From: Roseateles depolymerans
GTDB lineage: Bacteria; Pseudomonadota; Gammaproteobacteria; Burkholderiales; Burkholderiaceae_C
Reading direction: 5' to 3'
DNA: 64,000 nucleotides
NCBI GenBank assembly: GCA_003241055.1
Contig: QFOD01000001.1
Coordinates: 248,001-312,000, forward strand
Part shown: positions 53,236-61,698 of the stretch, in pieces
Numbering within the stretch: the stretch's first letter is position 1
How the letters are laid out: each line of letters begins with the position of its first letter
Position numbers and translations under genes: made by a program
Notes under the pieces: model-generated
The model's database searches: none
What the model saw: only the letters and a program-made list of their open reading frames with translations
Told to the model about the DNA's origin: nothing

Positions 53236-53978
53236 GCGGGCAGGCGGCGCCAGCCGTCGGCGGCCAATCGAATCAGGTCGCCGCGCGGTTCGGTCGCATC
53301 GAAGTCCCAGTCGCCGAGCACGATGCGCTGCAGCCCGCTGCCCAGGTCGTGGACCGCGGGGCGATGGGTGTGACCGTGGATCATGGTGTCGGCATGGGCC
53401 TCGGCGAGCAGCATCCGGCAGGCCTCGGGGTCTAGATCGGTGCTCATCAGTTGCGCGGCCTGTGCGGTACGGCTGCCTTCGCGCATCTGGCGGGCCAGGG
53501 CCTGGCGTGCCGCCAGCGGCTGGGCCAGCACCTGGGCCTGCCACTCGGGCGAACGCACCTGCGCGCGGAAGGTCTGATAGGCCTGGTCATCCAGGCACTG
53601 GGCGTCGCCATGGGCCAGCAGCCAGCGCTGGCCGAAGGCGCACAGCACGGTGGGGTCGGCCAGTGCGGTCATTCCTGCATCGGCCAGCATGGCCGGGCCG
53701 ACGAGGAAATCGCGGTTGCCGGGCATGAAGAAGAGGTCCAGCCGACGGCTGGCATTACGGAACATGGCGAGCGCCGCGGCTTCAAAGGGCTGATCTCGGG
53801 CGTCATCGCCCACCCAGGCCTCGAAGATGTCGCCCAGCAGCAGCACCGCTTGGGCCGGCGTGGTCGCCAGGTGCCGGGCCAGGCGTCCCTGGGTGGCCGG
53901 CAGGTCGGGCGCCAGGTGCAGGTCGGACAGCAGGTCGATCTGCTGCCAATGCGCCGGCGCCTGGAGCTCGGCGATCAA
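53232..53978 (-). CDS. lpxH: UDP-2,3-diacylglucosamine diphosphatase
   Basis: A 248-residue metallophosphoesterase of lipid A synthesis. Metal-site motifs SDLHLAPD, GDIFEAWVGDD, GNRDFLVG and HGHTHRP are all visible. A TTG at 53978 directly after the ppiB stop is the only suitable start; a GAG nearby is a weak ribosome site, so translation is probably coupled to ppiB. Confidence 0.93.
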   Translation of the reverse strand: MIAELQAPAHWQQIDLLSDLHLAPDLPATQGRLARHLATTPAQAVLLLGDIFEAWVGDDARDQPFEAAALAMFRNASRRLDLFFMPGNRDFLVGPAMLADAGMTALADPTVLCAFGQRWLLAHGDAQCLDDQAYQTFRAQVRSPEWQAQVLAQPLAARQALARQMREGSRTAQAAQLMSTDLDPEACRMLLAEAHADTMIHGHTHRPAVHDLGSGLQRIVLGDWDFDATEPRGDLIRLAADGWRRLPA

Positions 53979-54476
53979 TTACAGCTCGGTTGCGCTGACG
54001 ATGACCACGTCTTCCTTGGGCACGTCGTCGTAGAAGCCGGACTTGCCGGTCTTGACCTTCTCGATCTGGTCGACGATCTCGGTGCCGGAGACCACCTTAC
54101 CGAAGACGGCATAGCCCCAGCCGCTGGGCGACTCGGACTTGAAGTCCAGGAAACCGTTGTCGGTGGCGTTGATGAAGAACTGCGCCGTGGCGGAGTGCGG
54201 GGCGTTAGTGCGTGCCATCGCCAGCGTGTACTTGGCGTTCTTCAGGCCGTTGTTGGCCTCGTTCTGGATGGGCGCCTCGGTGGGCTTTTGCTTCAGGCCC
54301 GGCTCGAAGCCGCCGCCCTGGATCATGAAGCCCTTGATGACGCGGTGAAAGATGGTGCCGTTGTAGTGGCCGCTGCGCACGTAAGCCAGGAAGTTGGCGG
54401 CGGACAGGGGCGCCTTCTCGACGTCGAGCTCGATGACGATGTCGCCGAGGTTGGTTTGCAGCTTGATTTGGCTCAT
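53979..54476 (-). CDS. ppiB: Cytoplasmic cyclophilin PpiB
   Basis: A 165-residue peptidyl-prolyl isomerase without signal peptide. FHRVIKGFMIQGGGF, the Gln of SATAQFFIN and GYAVFGKVVSG are the active-site blocks. Its ATG overlaps the stop of the periplasmic paralogue (ATGA). Confidence 0.95.
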   Translation of the reverse strand: MSQIKLQTNLGDIVIELDVEKAPLSAANFLAYVRSGHYNGTIFHRVIKGFMIQGGGFEPGLKQKPTEAPIQNEANNGLKNAKYTLAMARTNAPHSATAQFFINATDNGFLDFKSESPSGWGYAVFGKVVSGTEIVDQIEKVKTGKSGFYDDVPKEDVVIVSATEL

Positions 54477-55033
54477 TTCTTGACGGGCTCGATCAGAGCC
54501 TTGGTGATGGTGATGGGCTTGACGGGCACGTTCTGGAGCGCGCCCTGGTTGGAGACCTCGACGGCGCGGATCTTGTCGACGACCTCCATGCCTTCGATGA
54601 CCCGGCCGAACACGGCATAGCCGCTGGCCGGATTGTCGGCCTCGCCGTCCAGGCGCTGGTTGTCGACCACGTTGATGAAGAACTGGGAGGTGGCTGAGTT
54701 GGGCACCCCCGTGCGTGCCATCGCGATGGTGCCGCGCAGGTTGCTCAGGCCGTTGTGCGACTCCAGCGGAATCGGCGCCTTGGTCGGCTTCTGGACCAGC
54801 TTGGCATCGAATCCGCCGCCCTGGATCATGAAGCCGTCAATGACGCGATGGAAGATCGTGCCGCTGTAGTGGCCGGCCTTCACGTATTGCACGAAGTTGG
54901 CGACGGTCTTGGGCGCCTTCTCGGCATCCAGTTCGATGCGGATGTCGCCTTCACTGGTCTGCAGTTTGATGGTCTGGGCATAGGCGGACGCGGCACCGAG
55001 CAGCGCCGCGAGCAGGAGGGCGGTCTTCTTCAT
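54473..55033 (-). CDS. ppiA: Periplasmic cyclophilin PpiA
   Basis: A 186-residue paralogue of the next gene with a signal peptide (KKTALLLAALLGAASAYA-QT). Active-site blocks FHRVIDGFMIQGGGF and SATSQFFIN are intact. It assists folding of exported proteins. Located 19 bases after the TPR gene. Confidence 0.94.
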   Translation of the reverse strand: MKKTALLLAALLGAASAYAQTIKLQTSEGDIRIELDAEKAPKTVANFVQYVKAGHYSGTIFHRVIDGFMIQGGGFDAKLVQKPTKAPIPLESHNGLSNLRGTIAMARTGVPNSATSQFFINVVDNQRLDGEADNPASGYAVFGRVIEGMEVVDKIRAVEVSNQGALQNVPVKPITITKALIEPVKK

Positions 55034-55052
55034 CAGGGAGGCGAGGTTGGGG

Positions 55053-55568
55053 TCAGCGAGGCTGAAGCTCGCGGGTCAGGGCCAGCGTGCGCGTGATCTT
55101 GGTGGACAACGCATCACTGGGGGTGAGGGAGAGCTTCTGCGCGCGCTCATAGGCGCGCAGGGCCAGCCGCATCAGGACGTCACCGAGATTCTCCTGCGCC
55201 TGGGCATGCTCGGGTTGCAGGCGCAGGGCTTGTTCCAGCGCGGCCTTGGCTTCGTCCAGTTCGCCTGACGCGGCATGCAGCACCGCCAGGTTGTTGTAGG
55301 GGTCGGCCAGGTCCGGGAAGTCCTGCGTGATGCGGGTGAAGATGTCTTCAGCGACCTTGCGGTCGCCCAGCTCCATGCGCATTACACCCAGCGCGAAGCG
55401 CAGTTGCAGATCGTCGGGTGCACGTGCCAGCGCCTGTTCCACCTCGGTCACGGCGGCGCTGCGCTGGCCGGCCAGCCACAGGCGTTGGGCGTTCGTCAGG
55501 TCGTCGGCGCTGGCGGCAACCGAAACGAACGCGAGCAGGAAGGCGAGGGCAGCAGGGCGTAAGCGCAT
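55053..55568 (-). CDS. Exported TPR protein
   Basis: A 171-residue protein with a signal peptide (ending SVAASA-DD) and about three TPR units (for example AVTEVEQALARAPDDLQLRFALG, PYNNLAVLHAASGELDEAKAALEQALRLQPEHAQAQENLG). Likely a periplasmic scaffold. First gene of TPR-ppiA-ppiB-lpxH-mtfA, divergent from cysS. Confidence 0.88.
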   Translation of the reverse strand: MRLRPAALAFLLAFVSVAASADDLTNAQRLWLAGQRSAAVTEVEQALARAPDDLQLRFALGVMRMELGDRKVAEDIFTRITQDFPDLADPYNNLAVLHAASGELDEAKAALEQALRLQPEHAQAQENLGDVLMRLALRAYERAQKLSLTPSDALSTKITRTLALTRELQPR

Positions 55569-55603
55569 GGGGGCAGGGGCAAGGGCGGCTCGGGCGCGGC
55601 CGG

Positions 55604-55609
55604 TATACT
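55604..55609 (+). promoter_or_regulatory. -10 element of the cysS leader promoter
   Basis: TATACT matches the -10 consensus in five of six bases. The predicted start is near 55616, five bases before the leader ATG. No good -35 was found 17 bases upstream. Confidence 0.55.
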
Positions 55610-55620
55610 GGAAACATTCT

Positions 55621-55692
55621 ATGAGCCCCGCCTGGCCGAAACCGGTGCGGGGCTTCTTGTTGGTGGTTGTCTGCTGTCAAAAGCGCCCATAG
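55621..55692 (+). CDS. Possible cysteine leader peptide upstream of cysS
   Basis: A 23-codon frame, MSPAWPKPVRGFLLVVVCCQKRP, whose stop lies 5 bases before the cysS start. Two adjacent cysteine codons (55672-55677) occur near its end, directly ahead of the gene for cysteinyl-tRNA synthetase. The cysS start has no Shine-Dalgarno, so cysS may depend on ribosomes finishing this frame. Its first part overlaps a GC-rich hairpin. No precedent for this exact arrangement is claimed; chance cannot be excluded. Confidence 0.5.
   Translation: MSPAWPKPVRGFLLVVVCCQKRP
55624..55654 (+). promoter_or_regulatory. Attenuator-like hairpin in the cysS leader
   Basis: AGCCCCGC and GCGGGGCT form a perfect 8-bp stem around a 15-base loop, which can itself pair (CCGG...CCGG), followed by the U-rich TCTTGTT. 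It is weaker than a classical terminator but sits between promoter and cysS. Confidence 0.55.
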
Positions 55693-55697
55693 CTTTC

Positions 55698-57068
55698 ATG
55701 TCCCTGCGCGTCTACAACTCCCTCAGTCGCAATCTCGAAGACTTTCAGCCCCTCGTTGCCGGCCAGGTCCGGATGTACGTCTGCGGCATCACGGTCTACG
55801 ACCTCTGCCACATGGGACATCTGCGCATGAACATGGCGTTCGACGTGATCTACCGCTGGCTCAAGGCCAGTGGTTATGGCGTCACCTATGTGCGCAACAT
55901 CACCGACATCGACGACAAGATCATCAAGCGCGCCGTTGAGCGTGGCATCACCATCCGTCAGCTGACCGACGAGATGACCGATGCCATGCACGAGGACTTT
56001 GGTGCCGTGGGCCTGCTGCGCCCCGACCACGAGCCGCGCGCGACCGAGTATGTGCCGCAGATGCTGTCTTTGATAGCACGGCTGGAAGAGCGCGGCCTGG
56101 CCTACCGGGCCGAAGGCGGCGACGTGAACTATGCGGTGCGCAAGTTCGACGGCTACGGCAAGCTCAGCGGCAAGAGCGTGGACGACCTGCGCGCCGGCGA
56201 GCGCGTGGCCGTGGACGACGGCAAGCTGGACCCGCTGGACTTCGTGCTGTGGAAGGCCGCCAAGGCCGAGGAACCGGCCGACGCCAAGTGGGCCGCTCCC
56301 TTTGGCGAGGGCCGGCCGGGTTGGCACATCGAGTGCTCTGCCATGAGTTGCGCGCTGTTGGGCGAGAGCTTCGACATCCATGGCGGCGGCGCCGACCTGC
56401 AGTTCCCGCACCACGAGAACGAAATTGCGCAGAGCCAGGGCGCAGGCTACGACTTCGCCAAGTACTGGCTGCACAACGGTTTCCTGAACGTCGACGGCGA
56501 GAAGATGTCCAAGAGCCTGGGCAACTTCTTCACCATCCGCGACGTGCTGCAGAAGTTCGATGGCGAGACGCTGCGCTTCTTCATGCTGCGCACGCATTAC
56601 CGCCGGCCGTTCAACTTCAGCGACAGTCATCTGGAAGACGCCCGCACGGCGCTGACCCGGCTGTACACCGCGCTGGACGCCGTGCCGCCCGCCGATGTCG
56701 TCATCGACTGGACCGAACCCAGCGCCGCGGCCTTCAAGACGGCGATGGACGAGGATTTCGGCACGCCTGGCGCGGTGGCCGTGCTGTTCGATCTGGTCAA
56801 CGAGGTCAACCGCGACCGCTCGCCGCAGCGGGCTGGTCTGCTCAAGGCCCTGGCCGGCGTGCTGGGCATCCTGCAGCAGGAGCCGCGTGCCTATCTTCAG
56901 GGGGGCTCGGGCGATGACGCCGTCTGGATCGAGGAGCGTATTGCTGCTCGTGCCGCGGCCAAGGCGGCCAAGGACTTCGCGGGCGCCGATGCGATCCGGG
57001 CGGAACTGGCCGCCAAGGGCATCACGCTGAAGGACGGCGCGGGTGGTACGTCCTGGGTGAAGAGCTGA
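55698..57068 (+). CDS. cysS: Cysteinyl-tRNA synthetase
   Basis: A 456-residue class I synthetase that charges tRNA-Cys. HIGH-type motif CHMGHLRMN, zinc ligand in MYVCGITVYD, WHIECSAMS and KMSKS (EKMSKSLGNF) are present. No ribosome-binding sequence precedes ATG 55698; see the leader frame. The stop overlaps the next start (TGATG). Confidence 0.97.
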   Translation: MSLRVYNSLSRNLEDFQPLVAGQVRMYVCGITVYDLCHMGHLRMNMAFDVIYRWLKASGYGVTYVRNITDIDDKIIKRAVERGITIRQLTDEMTDAMHEDFGAVGLLRPDHEPRATEYVPQMLSLIARLEERGLAYRAEGGDVNYAVRKFDGYGKLSGKSVDDLRAGERVAVDDGKLDPLDFVLWKAAKAEEPADAKWAAPFGEGRPGWHIECSAMSCALLGESFDIHGGGADLQFPHHENEIAQSQGAGYDFAKYWLHNGFLNVDGEKMSKSLGNFFTIRDVLQKFDGETLRFFMLRTHYRRPFNFSDSHLEDARTALTRLYTALDAVPPADVVIDWTEPSAAAFKTAMDEDFGTPGAVAVLFDLVNEVNRDRSPQRAGLLKALAGVLGILQQEPRAYLQGGSGDDAVWIEERIAARAAAKAAKDFAGADAIRAELAAKGITLKDGAGGTSWVKS

Positions 57069-57709
57069 TGTCGCTGCGGACGCCGGCGGAGGTCACGCCC
57101 GATTACTGGGACGAGGCCTGCAAGCACCTGATCAAGCGCGATCGCGTGATGAAGAAGCTCATCCCGCAGTTCGGCGAGGCGCGGCTGCAAAGCCGTGGCG
57201 ATCCATTCGCCACGCTGGCCCGTTCCATCATCGGCCAGCAGATTTCCGTCCATGCAGCGCAGGCGGTGTGGGAGCGCTGGGTGGCCTTGTTCCCGAAGTT
57301 CCAGGCTTCTGCCGTGCTGGCAGTGGATGCGGCCACGCAAAAGGCCGCCGGCCTGTCGGCCCGCAAGGTCGACTATCTGCGTGACCTGGCGGAGCATTTC
57401 GATGCCGGCCGCGTGCATGTGCGCCAATGGGCGCAGATGGACGATGCGGCCATCATCGAAGAGCTCATCGCCATTCGAGGCATCGGTCGCTGGACAGCCG
57501 AGATGTTCCTGATTTTTCACTTGATGCGGCCCAATGTGATGCCGCTCGATGATGTCGGGCTGCTCAAGGGCATCAGCCTCAACTATTTTTCCGGCGAGCC
57601 GGTCTCGCGTGCCGAGGCGCGCGAGGTCGGTGACGCCTGGGCGCCCTATCGATCGGTAGCGGTTTGGTACATTTGGCGCAGCCTCGATCCGCTACCCGTG
57701 GATTACTAG
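57068..57709 (+). CDS. DNA-3-methyladenine glycosylase II
   Basis: A 213-residue AlkA-like HhH-GPD glycosylase removing alkylated bases. LARSIIGQQISVHAAQAVWERW, the hairpin IRGIGRWTAEMFLIF and the catalytic aspartate in MPLDDVGLLKG are visible. It overlaps cysS by one base. Confidence 0.92.
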   Translation: MSLRTPAEVTPDYWDEACKHLIKRDRVMKKLIPQFGEARLQSRGDPFATLARSIIGQQISVHAAQAVWERWVALFPKFQASAVLAVDAATQKAAGLSARKVDYLRDLAEHFDAGRVHVRQWAQMDDAAIIEELIAIRGIGRWTAEMFLIFHLMRPNVMPLDDVGLLKGISLNYFSGEPVSRAEAREVGDAWAPYRSVAVWYIWRSLDPLPVDY

Positions 57710-57805
57710 CCCTGCGTCGATTCCGCTTCTTCGTGAGGCGGGTCGGCCCGGTGCGGAGCCAGCTGCTCCGTATGGCGGGCAGGGGTTTTTGAGTCAGGAT
57801 CACTG

Positions 57806-58777
57806 ATGAGCAAGAAGCACTTTCTCGAATTTGAGCAACCCATCGCCGAGCTCGAGACCAAGATCGAAGAGCTGCGCTACGTGCAGAGCGAGTCGGCCGT
57901 CGACATCTCGGAGGAGATCGACCGTCTCTCCAAGAAGAGCCAGCAGCTGACCAAGGAGGTCTACGCCAGCGTGGCGCCTTGGCAGGTCTATCAGATCGCG
58001 CGTCATCCGCAGCGTCCGCAGACCCTGGACTACTGCGCCGAGGTCTTCACCGAATTCACTGAACTGCACGGCGATCGGCACTTCGCCGATGACGCAGCCA
58101 TCGTGGGCGGGATTGCCCGCTTCAACGGTCAGGCCTGCATGGTCATCGGCCACCAGCGTGGCGCCGATGCCAAGGAGCGCACGCTGCGCAATTTCGGCAT
58201 GCCGCGCCCCGAGGGCTATCGCAAGGCCTTGCGCCTGATGAAGCTGGCCGAGAAGTTCGGCCTGCCGGTGTTCACCTTCATCGACACCATGGGGGCCTAC
58301 CCCGGCATCGGTGCTGAGGAGCGCGGCCAGTCCGAGGCCATCGGCCGCAACATCCTGGAGATGGCGCAGCTTGAGGTGCCCATCATCGCGACCGTGATCG
58401 GCGAAGGCGGTTCCGGTGGTGCTCTTGCGATCGGCGTGGCCGACCAGGTGCTGATGCTGCAGTTCTCGGCCTATTCGGTGATTTCGCCTGAGGGCTGCGC
58501 CTCCATTCTCTGGAAGAGCAGCGAGCGCGCTTCGGATGCGGCCGAGGCGCTGGGCATCACGGCGCACCGCCTCAAGGCGCTGGGCCTGATCGACAAGATC
58601 GTCAACGAGCCGGTGGGCGGCGCCCATCGTGACCAGAAGCAGATGGCGTCCAACCTGAAGCGTGCGCTCAGCGATGCGCTGCGTCAGGTCAGCGACCTCA
58701 AGACCCGCGAGCTGCTGGATCGCCGCTACGAGCGCCTGCAGGGTTATGGTCGCTTCAGCGACACCAAGGCCCGTTGA
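57806..58777 (+). CDS. accA: Acetyl-CoA carboxylase carboxyltransferase alpha subunit
   Basis: A 323-residue AccA, first committed step of fatty-acid synthesis. N-terminal FLEFEQPIAELETKIEELR, then RHPQRPQTLDY, GDRHFADDAAIVGG, FIDTMGAYPGIGAEERGQSEAI and GEGGSGGALAIGVAD. Ordinary length. The tilS start lies within its end. Confidence 0.97.
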   Translation: MSKKHFLEFEQPIAELETKIEELRYVQSESAVDISEEIDRLSKKSQQLTKEVYASVAPWQVYQIARHPQRPQTLDYCAEVFTEFTELHGDRHFADDAAIVGGIARFNGQACMVIGHQRGADAKERTLRNFGMPRPEGYRKALRLMKLAEKFGLPVFTFIDTMGAYPGIGAEERGQSEAIGRNILEMAQLEVPIIATVIGEGGSGGALAIGVADQVLMLQFSAYSVISPEGCASILWKSSERASDAAEALGITAHRLKALGLIDKIVNEPVGGAHRDQKQMASNLKRALSDALRQVSDLKTRELLDRRYERLQGYGRFSDTKAR

Positions 58778-60074
58778 CCCTCTGACCAGGCCGGTTGTCG
58801 CCGTCGCGTTCAGCGGCGGCCTGGATTCCACGGCTCTGCTGCATGCCACGACCCGCGCTGCCGACGGCACGCGGGTCGTGGCGCTTCATGTGCACCATGG
58901 GCTGCTGCCGGAGGCGGACGGCTGGCTGACGCATTGTCGGCAGCAGGCCGCGCTGATGGGGGCAGCTTTTGCCTGCCAGCGTCTTGGCGGCCAGGTGCCG
59001 CGGGGAGAGAGCGTCGAGAACTGGGCGCGACAGGGGCGCCACGCGGCGCTTCATCAGATGGCCGTGGAGGCTGGTGCCGACCTGCTGTTGCTGGCCCACC
59101 ATCGTCGAGATCAGGCCGAGACCTTTCTGCTGCAGGCCATGCGCGGGGCAGGTCTTGCGGGGCTCGCCGCGATGCCCCGTGCGCAGTGGCGTGACGGGGT
59201 CTGCTGGGCGCGCCCCTGGCTGGACCGCCCGCGCGAGCTGATCGAGGCCTATGCGATGCAGCATGGGCTGCGCTGGATCGAGGATCCCAGCAACGCGCAA
59301 CCGCGTTTCATGCGCAATCGCGTGCGCCGCTACCTCACACAGGACTTCGCCGGCGCGGATGCGGGCCTGGCGCAGGCTGCACGCTGGATGCAGGAGGCGC
59401 ATGAGTTGACGCAGGAGCTTGCCCAAGCCGATCTGGCGACGCTCGCCATCGACGGCCGGCTGGATCTGGACGGCATGAATCGGCTATCGCCAGCGCGCGC
59501 CAGCAATGCCCTGCGGGCCTGGCTGGCCCGGCAGTTGGGGCAGCCGGCGCCGGCCGACCTGGTCGGGCGGCTGATGCGCGAATGGCGGCCTGGCGCGGTG
59601 CTGGAGTGGTCGGCCCCTGGGGGGCAGTTGCACGCCTATCGCGGCGGGCTGTATTGGGTCACGGACCAAAGCCTGCAAGCGAGTGACGAGGCGCTCGACC
59701 TGAGTCGGCCCGGCCTGTATCGACAGGCAGGCTGGGGCGGTGCATGGCAGGTGCAGGCCAGTACCGCAGGGTCGGGTTTTGCGCCCGGCCAGTTGGCCCG
59801 CCTGGTGCAGCGCCCAAGGCAGGGGGGCGAGCAGTTCCAGCGCGCGCCGAAGAGCGCGGCCCGCAGTCTCAAGAAGGCCTGCCAGGAGGCGGGGCTGCCG
59901 CCGTGGCGGCGAAACGGGCCGCTGCTGTGGGCTGGCGCAGATCTGATCGCCGTTGCCGGGCTGGGCATGGATGCCCGAGCCTTCGCGTCTCCAGAGGTGT
60001 CGCGGCTCTCACTCCGGTGGCTGGATGACTCAGCCTTGATGCAGAGCGAAGGCGAGGGCGGGTTCGCTGCATAA
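58746..60074 (+). CDS. tilS: tRNA(Ile)-lysidine synthetase
   Basis: A 442-residue TilS, which modifies C34 of tRNA-Ile(CAU). PP-loop FSGGLDSTALLH, LLLAHHRRDQAETFLLQ and the R-x-L-x-WIEDPSN region are typical, plus a C-terminal domain. ATG 58746 overlaps accA by 32 bases and is the nearest proper start before the PP-loop. Confidence 0.93.
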   Translation: MVASATPRPVDPLTRPVVAVAFSGGLDSTALLHATTRAADGTRVVALHVHHGLLPEADGWLTHCRQQAALMGAAFACQRLGGQVPRGESVENWARQGRHAALHQMAVEAGADLLLLAHHRRDQAETFLLQAMRGAGLAGLAAMPRAQWRDGVCWARPWLDRPRELIEAYAMQHGLRWIEDPSNAQPRFMRNRVRRYLTQDFAGADAGLAQAARWMQEAHELTQELAQADLATLAIDGRLDLDGMNRLSPARASNALRAWLARQLGQPAPADLVGRLMREWRPGAVLEWSAPGGQLHAYRGGLYWVTDQSLQASDEALDLSRPGLYRQAGWGGAWQVQASTAGSGFAPGQLARLVQRPRQGGEQFQRAPKSAARSLKKACQEAGLPPWRRNGPLLWAGADLIAVAGLGMDARAFASPEVSRLSLRWLDDSALMQSEGEGGFAA

Positions 60075-60133
60075 AATCGCGGTTTCCCGAATTCGCCAGC
60101 CCGGCGAGTCCGATACAGCCTTCGCATACACAC

Positions 60134-61408
60134 ATGGCTCTGATCGTCCACAAGTACGGCGGCACCTCGATGGGGTCCACCGATCGCATCCGAAATGTCG
60201 CCAAGCGTGTCGCCAAATGGGTGCGCGCGGGTCATCAACTGGTGGTGGTGCCTTCCGCGATGAGCGGCGAGACCAACCGCCTGCTGGGTCTGGCCAAGGA
60301 GCTGTCGCCGGCGAGCGTGACCTCCTCCGTGATGCGCGAACTGGACATGATCGCCTGTACCGGCGAGCAGGTGTCGGTGGGCCTGCTGTCCATCGCGCTG
60401 CAAGCCGAAGGACTGGATGCGGTCAGCTACTCCGGCTGGCAGGTGCCCATCCACACGGATTCGGCCTATACCAAGGCCCGCATCGAGAGCATCGATGACC
60501 AGCGTGTGCGCGCCGATCTGGCCGCGGGCAAGGTGGTGGTGATCACCGGCTTCCAGGGCGTCGACGCTGGCCAGAACATCACGACGCTGGGCCGTGGTGG
60601 CTCGGACACGTCGGCGGTGGCGATTGCCGCCGCGATGAAGGCCGACGAGTGTCTGATCTATACCGACGTGGACGGGGTTTACACCACCGATCCGCGCATC
60701 GTGCCCGAGGCGCGCCGCCTGAGTTCCATCTCCTTCGAGGAGATGCTGGAAATGGCGTCGCTGGGCTCCAAGATTCTGCAGATCCGCTCGGTGGAATTTG
60801 CCGGCAAGTACCGGGTGCCGCTGCGTGTGCTGTCCAGCTTCACGCCCTGGGATATCGACATCAACGAAGAAGCCAACTCCGGCACGCTGATCACTTTCGA
60901 AGAGGACGAGAACATGGAACAAGCCGTCGTTTCGGGCATTGCCTTCAGCCGCGACGAGGCCAAGGTGACGCTGCTGGGGGTGCCCGACAAGCCGGGCGTG
61001 GCCTTCCAGATCCTGGGCCCGGTGGCCGAGGCCAACATTGATGTGGACGTCATCATTCAGAACGTCTCGCAGGACGGCCGCACGGACTTCTCTTTCACCG
61101 TGCACCGCAACGATTACGCCCGCGCGATGGACCTGCTGAAGAACACCGTCGGCCCGGCGCTGCAGGCCCGCGAGGTGCTGGGTGACACCAAGATCTGCAA
61201 GGTGTCCATCGTTGGCATCGGCATGCGCTCGCATGTGGGCGTGGCCAGCAAGATGTTCCGCTCGCTGTCGGAAGAGGGCATCAACATCCAGATGATCTCG
61301 ACCAGCGAGATCAAGACCAGTGTCGTCATCGACGAGAAGTACATGGAACTGGCCGTGCGTGCTCTGCATAAGGCCTTCGAACTGGATCAGCCACCGGCTT
61401 CCGCCTGA
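60134..61408 (+). CDS. lysC: Aspartokinase
   Basis: A 424-residue aspartate kinase opening the Lys/Thr/Met pathway. KYGGTSMGSTDRI, GRGGSDTSAVAIAAA and two ACT domains in the C-terminal third (SRDEAKVTLLGVPDKPG and CKVSIVGIGMRSH) suggest feedback control by lysine/threonine. Confidence 0.96.
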   Translation: MALIVHKYGGTSMGSTDRIRNVAKRVAKWVRAGHQLVVVPSAMSGETNRLLGLAKELSPASVTSSVMRELDMIACTGEQVSVGLLSIALQAEGLDAVSYSGWQVPIHTDSAYTKARIESIDDQRVRADLAAGKVVVITGFQGVDAGQNITTLGRGGSDTSAVAIAAAMKADECLIYTDVDGVYTTDPRIVPEARRLSSISFEEMLEMASLGSKILQIRSVEFAGKYRVPLRVLSSFTPWDIDINEEANSGTLITFEEDENMEQAVVSGIAFSRDEAKVTLLGVPDKPGVAFQILGPVAEANIDVDVIIQNVSQDGRTDFSFTVHRNDYARAMDLLKNTVGPALQAREVLGDTKICKVSIVGIGMRSHVGVASKMFRSLSEEGINIQMISTSEIKTSVVIDEKYMELAVRALHKAFELDQPPASA

Positions 61409-61474
61409 ATCTGAACTAATTTCGAGTTTTTGTCTGGAGCCCGAAATTCTTGCTATAGAATGCAAGGCTCTGTT

Positions 61475-61567
61475 GGAGCTGTGACCGAGAGGCCGAAGGT
61501 GCTCCCCTGCTAAGGGAGTATGTGGGCAAAACCTGCATCGAGGGTTCGAATCCCTCCGGCTCCGCCA
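61475..61567 (+). tRNA. tRNA-Ser (GCU)
   Basis: A 93-base class II tRNA including encoded CCA. Acceptor GGAGCTG pairs with CGGCTCC (one G-U), D-arm GACCGAGAGGCCGAAGG, anticodon loop CTGCTAA with anticodon GCT (reads AGC/AGU), a long variable arm and T-arm GAGGGTTCGAATCCCTC. Confidence 0.97.
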
Positions 61568-61576
61568 AAACTGAAA

Positions 61577-61605
61577 ACGCCGCATCGAAAGATGCGGCGT
61601 TTTTC
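61577..61605 (+). terminator. Intrinsic terminator after tRNA-Ser
   Basis: ACGCCGCATC, loop GAAA, GATGCGGCGT followed by T-rich sequence; 10-bp perfect stem. Confidence 0.93.
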
Positions 61606-61698
61606 TTTTGCGGCATTCAAAAAATGCCGGCGTATTGAAAGATCCGAAAGATCCCGGTCGACGGCGTATCGGCCGTCAACCGGGATGGGGTCAGACGC

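Noticed and set aside
57710..57805. GGAGC/GCTCC hairpin and T5 before accA
   Set aside because: The T-run is separated from the stem by about 17 bases, so it is not a terminator; no leader-peptide pattern.
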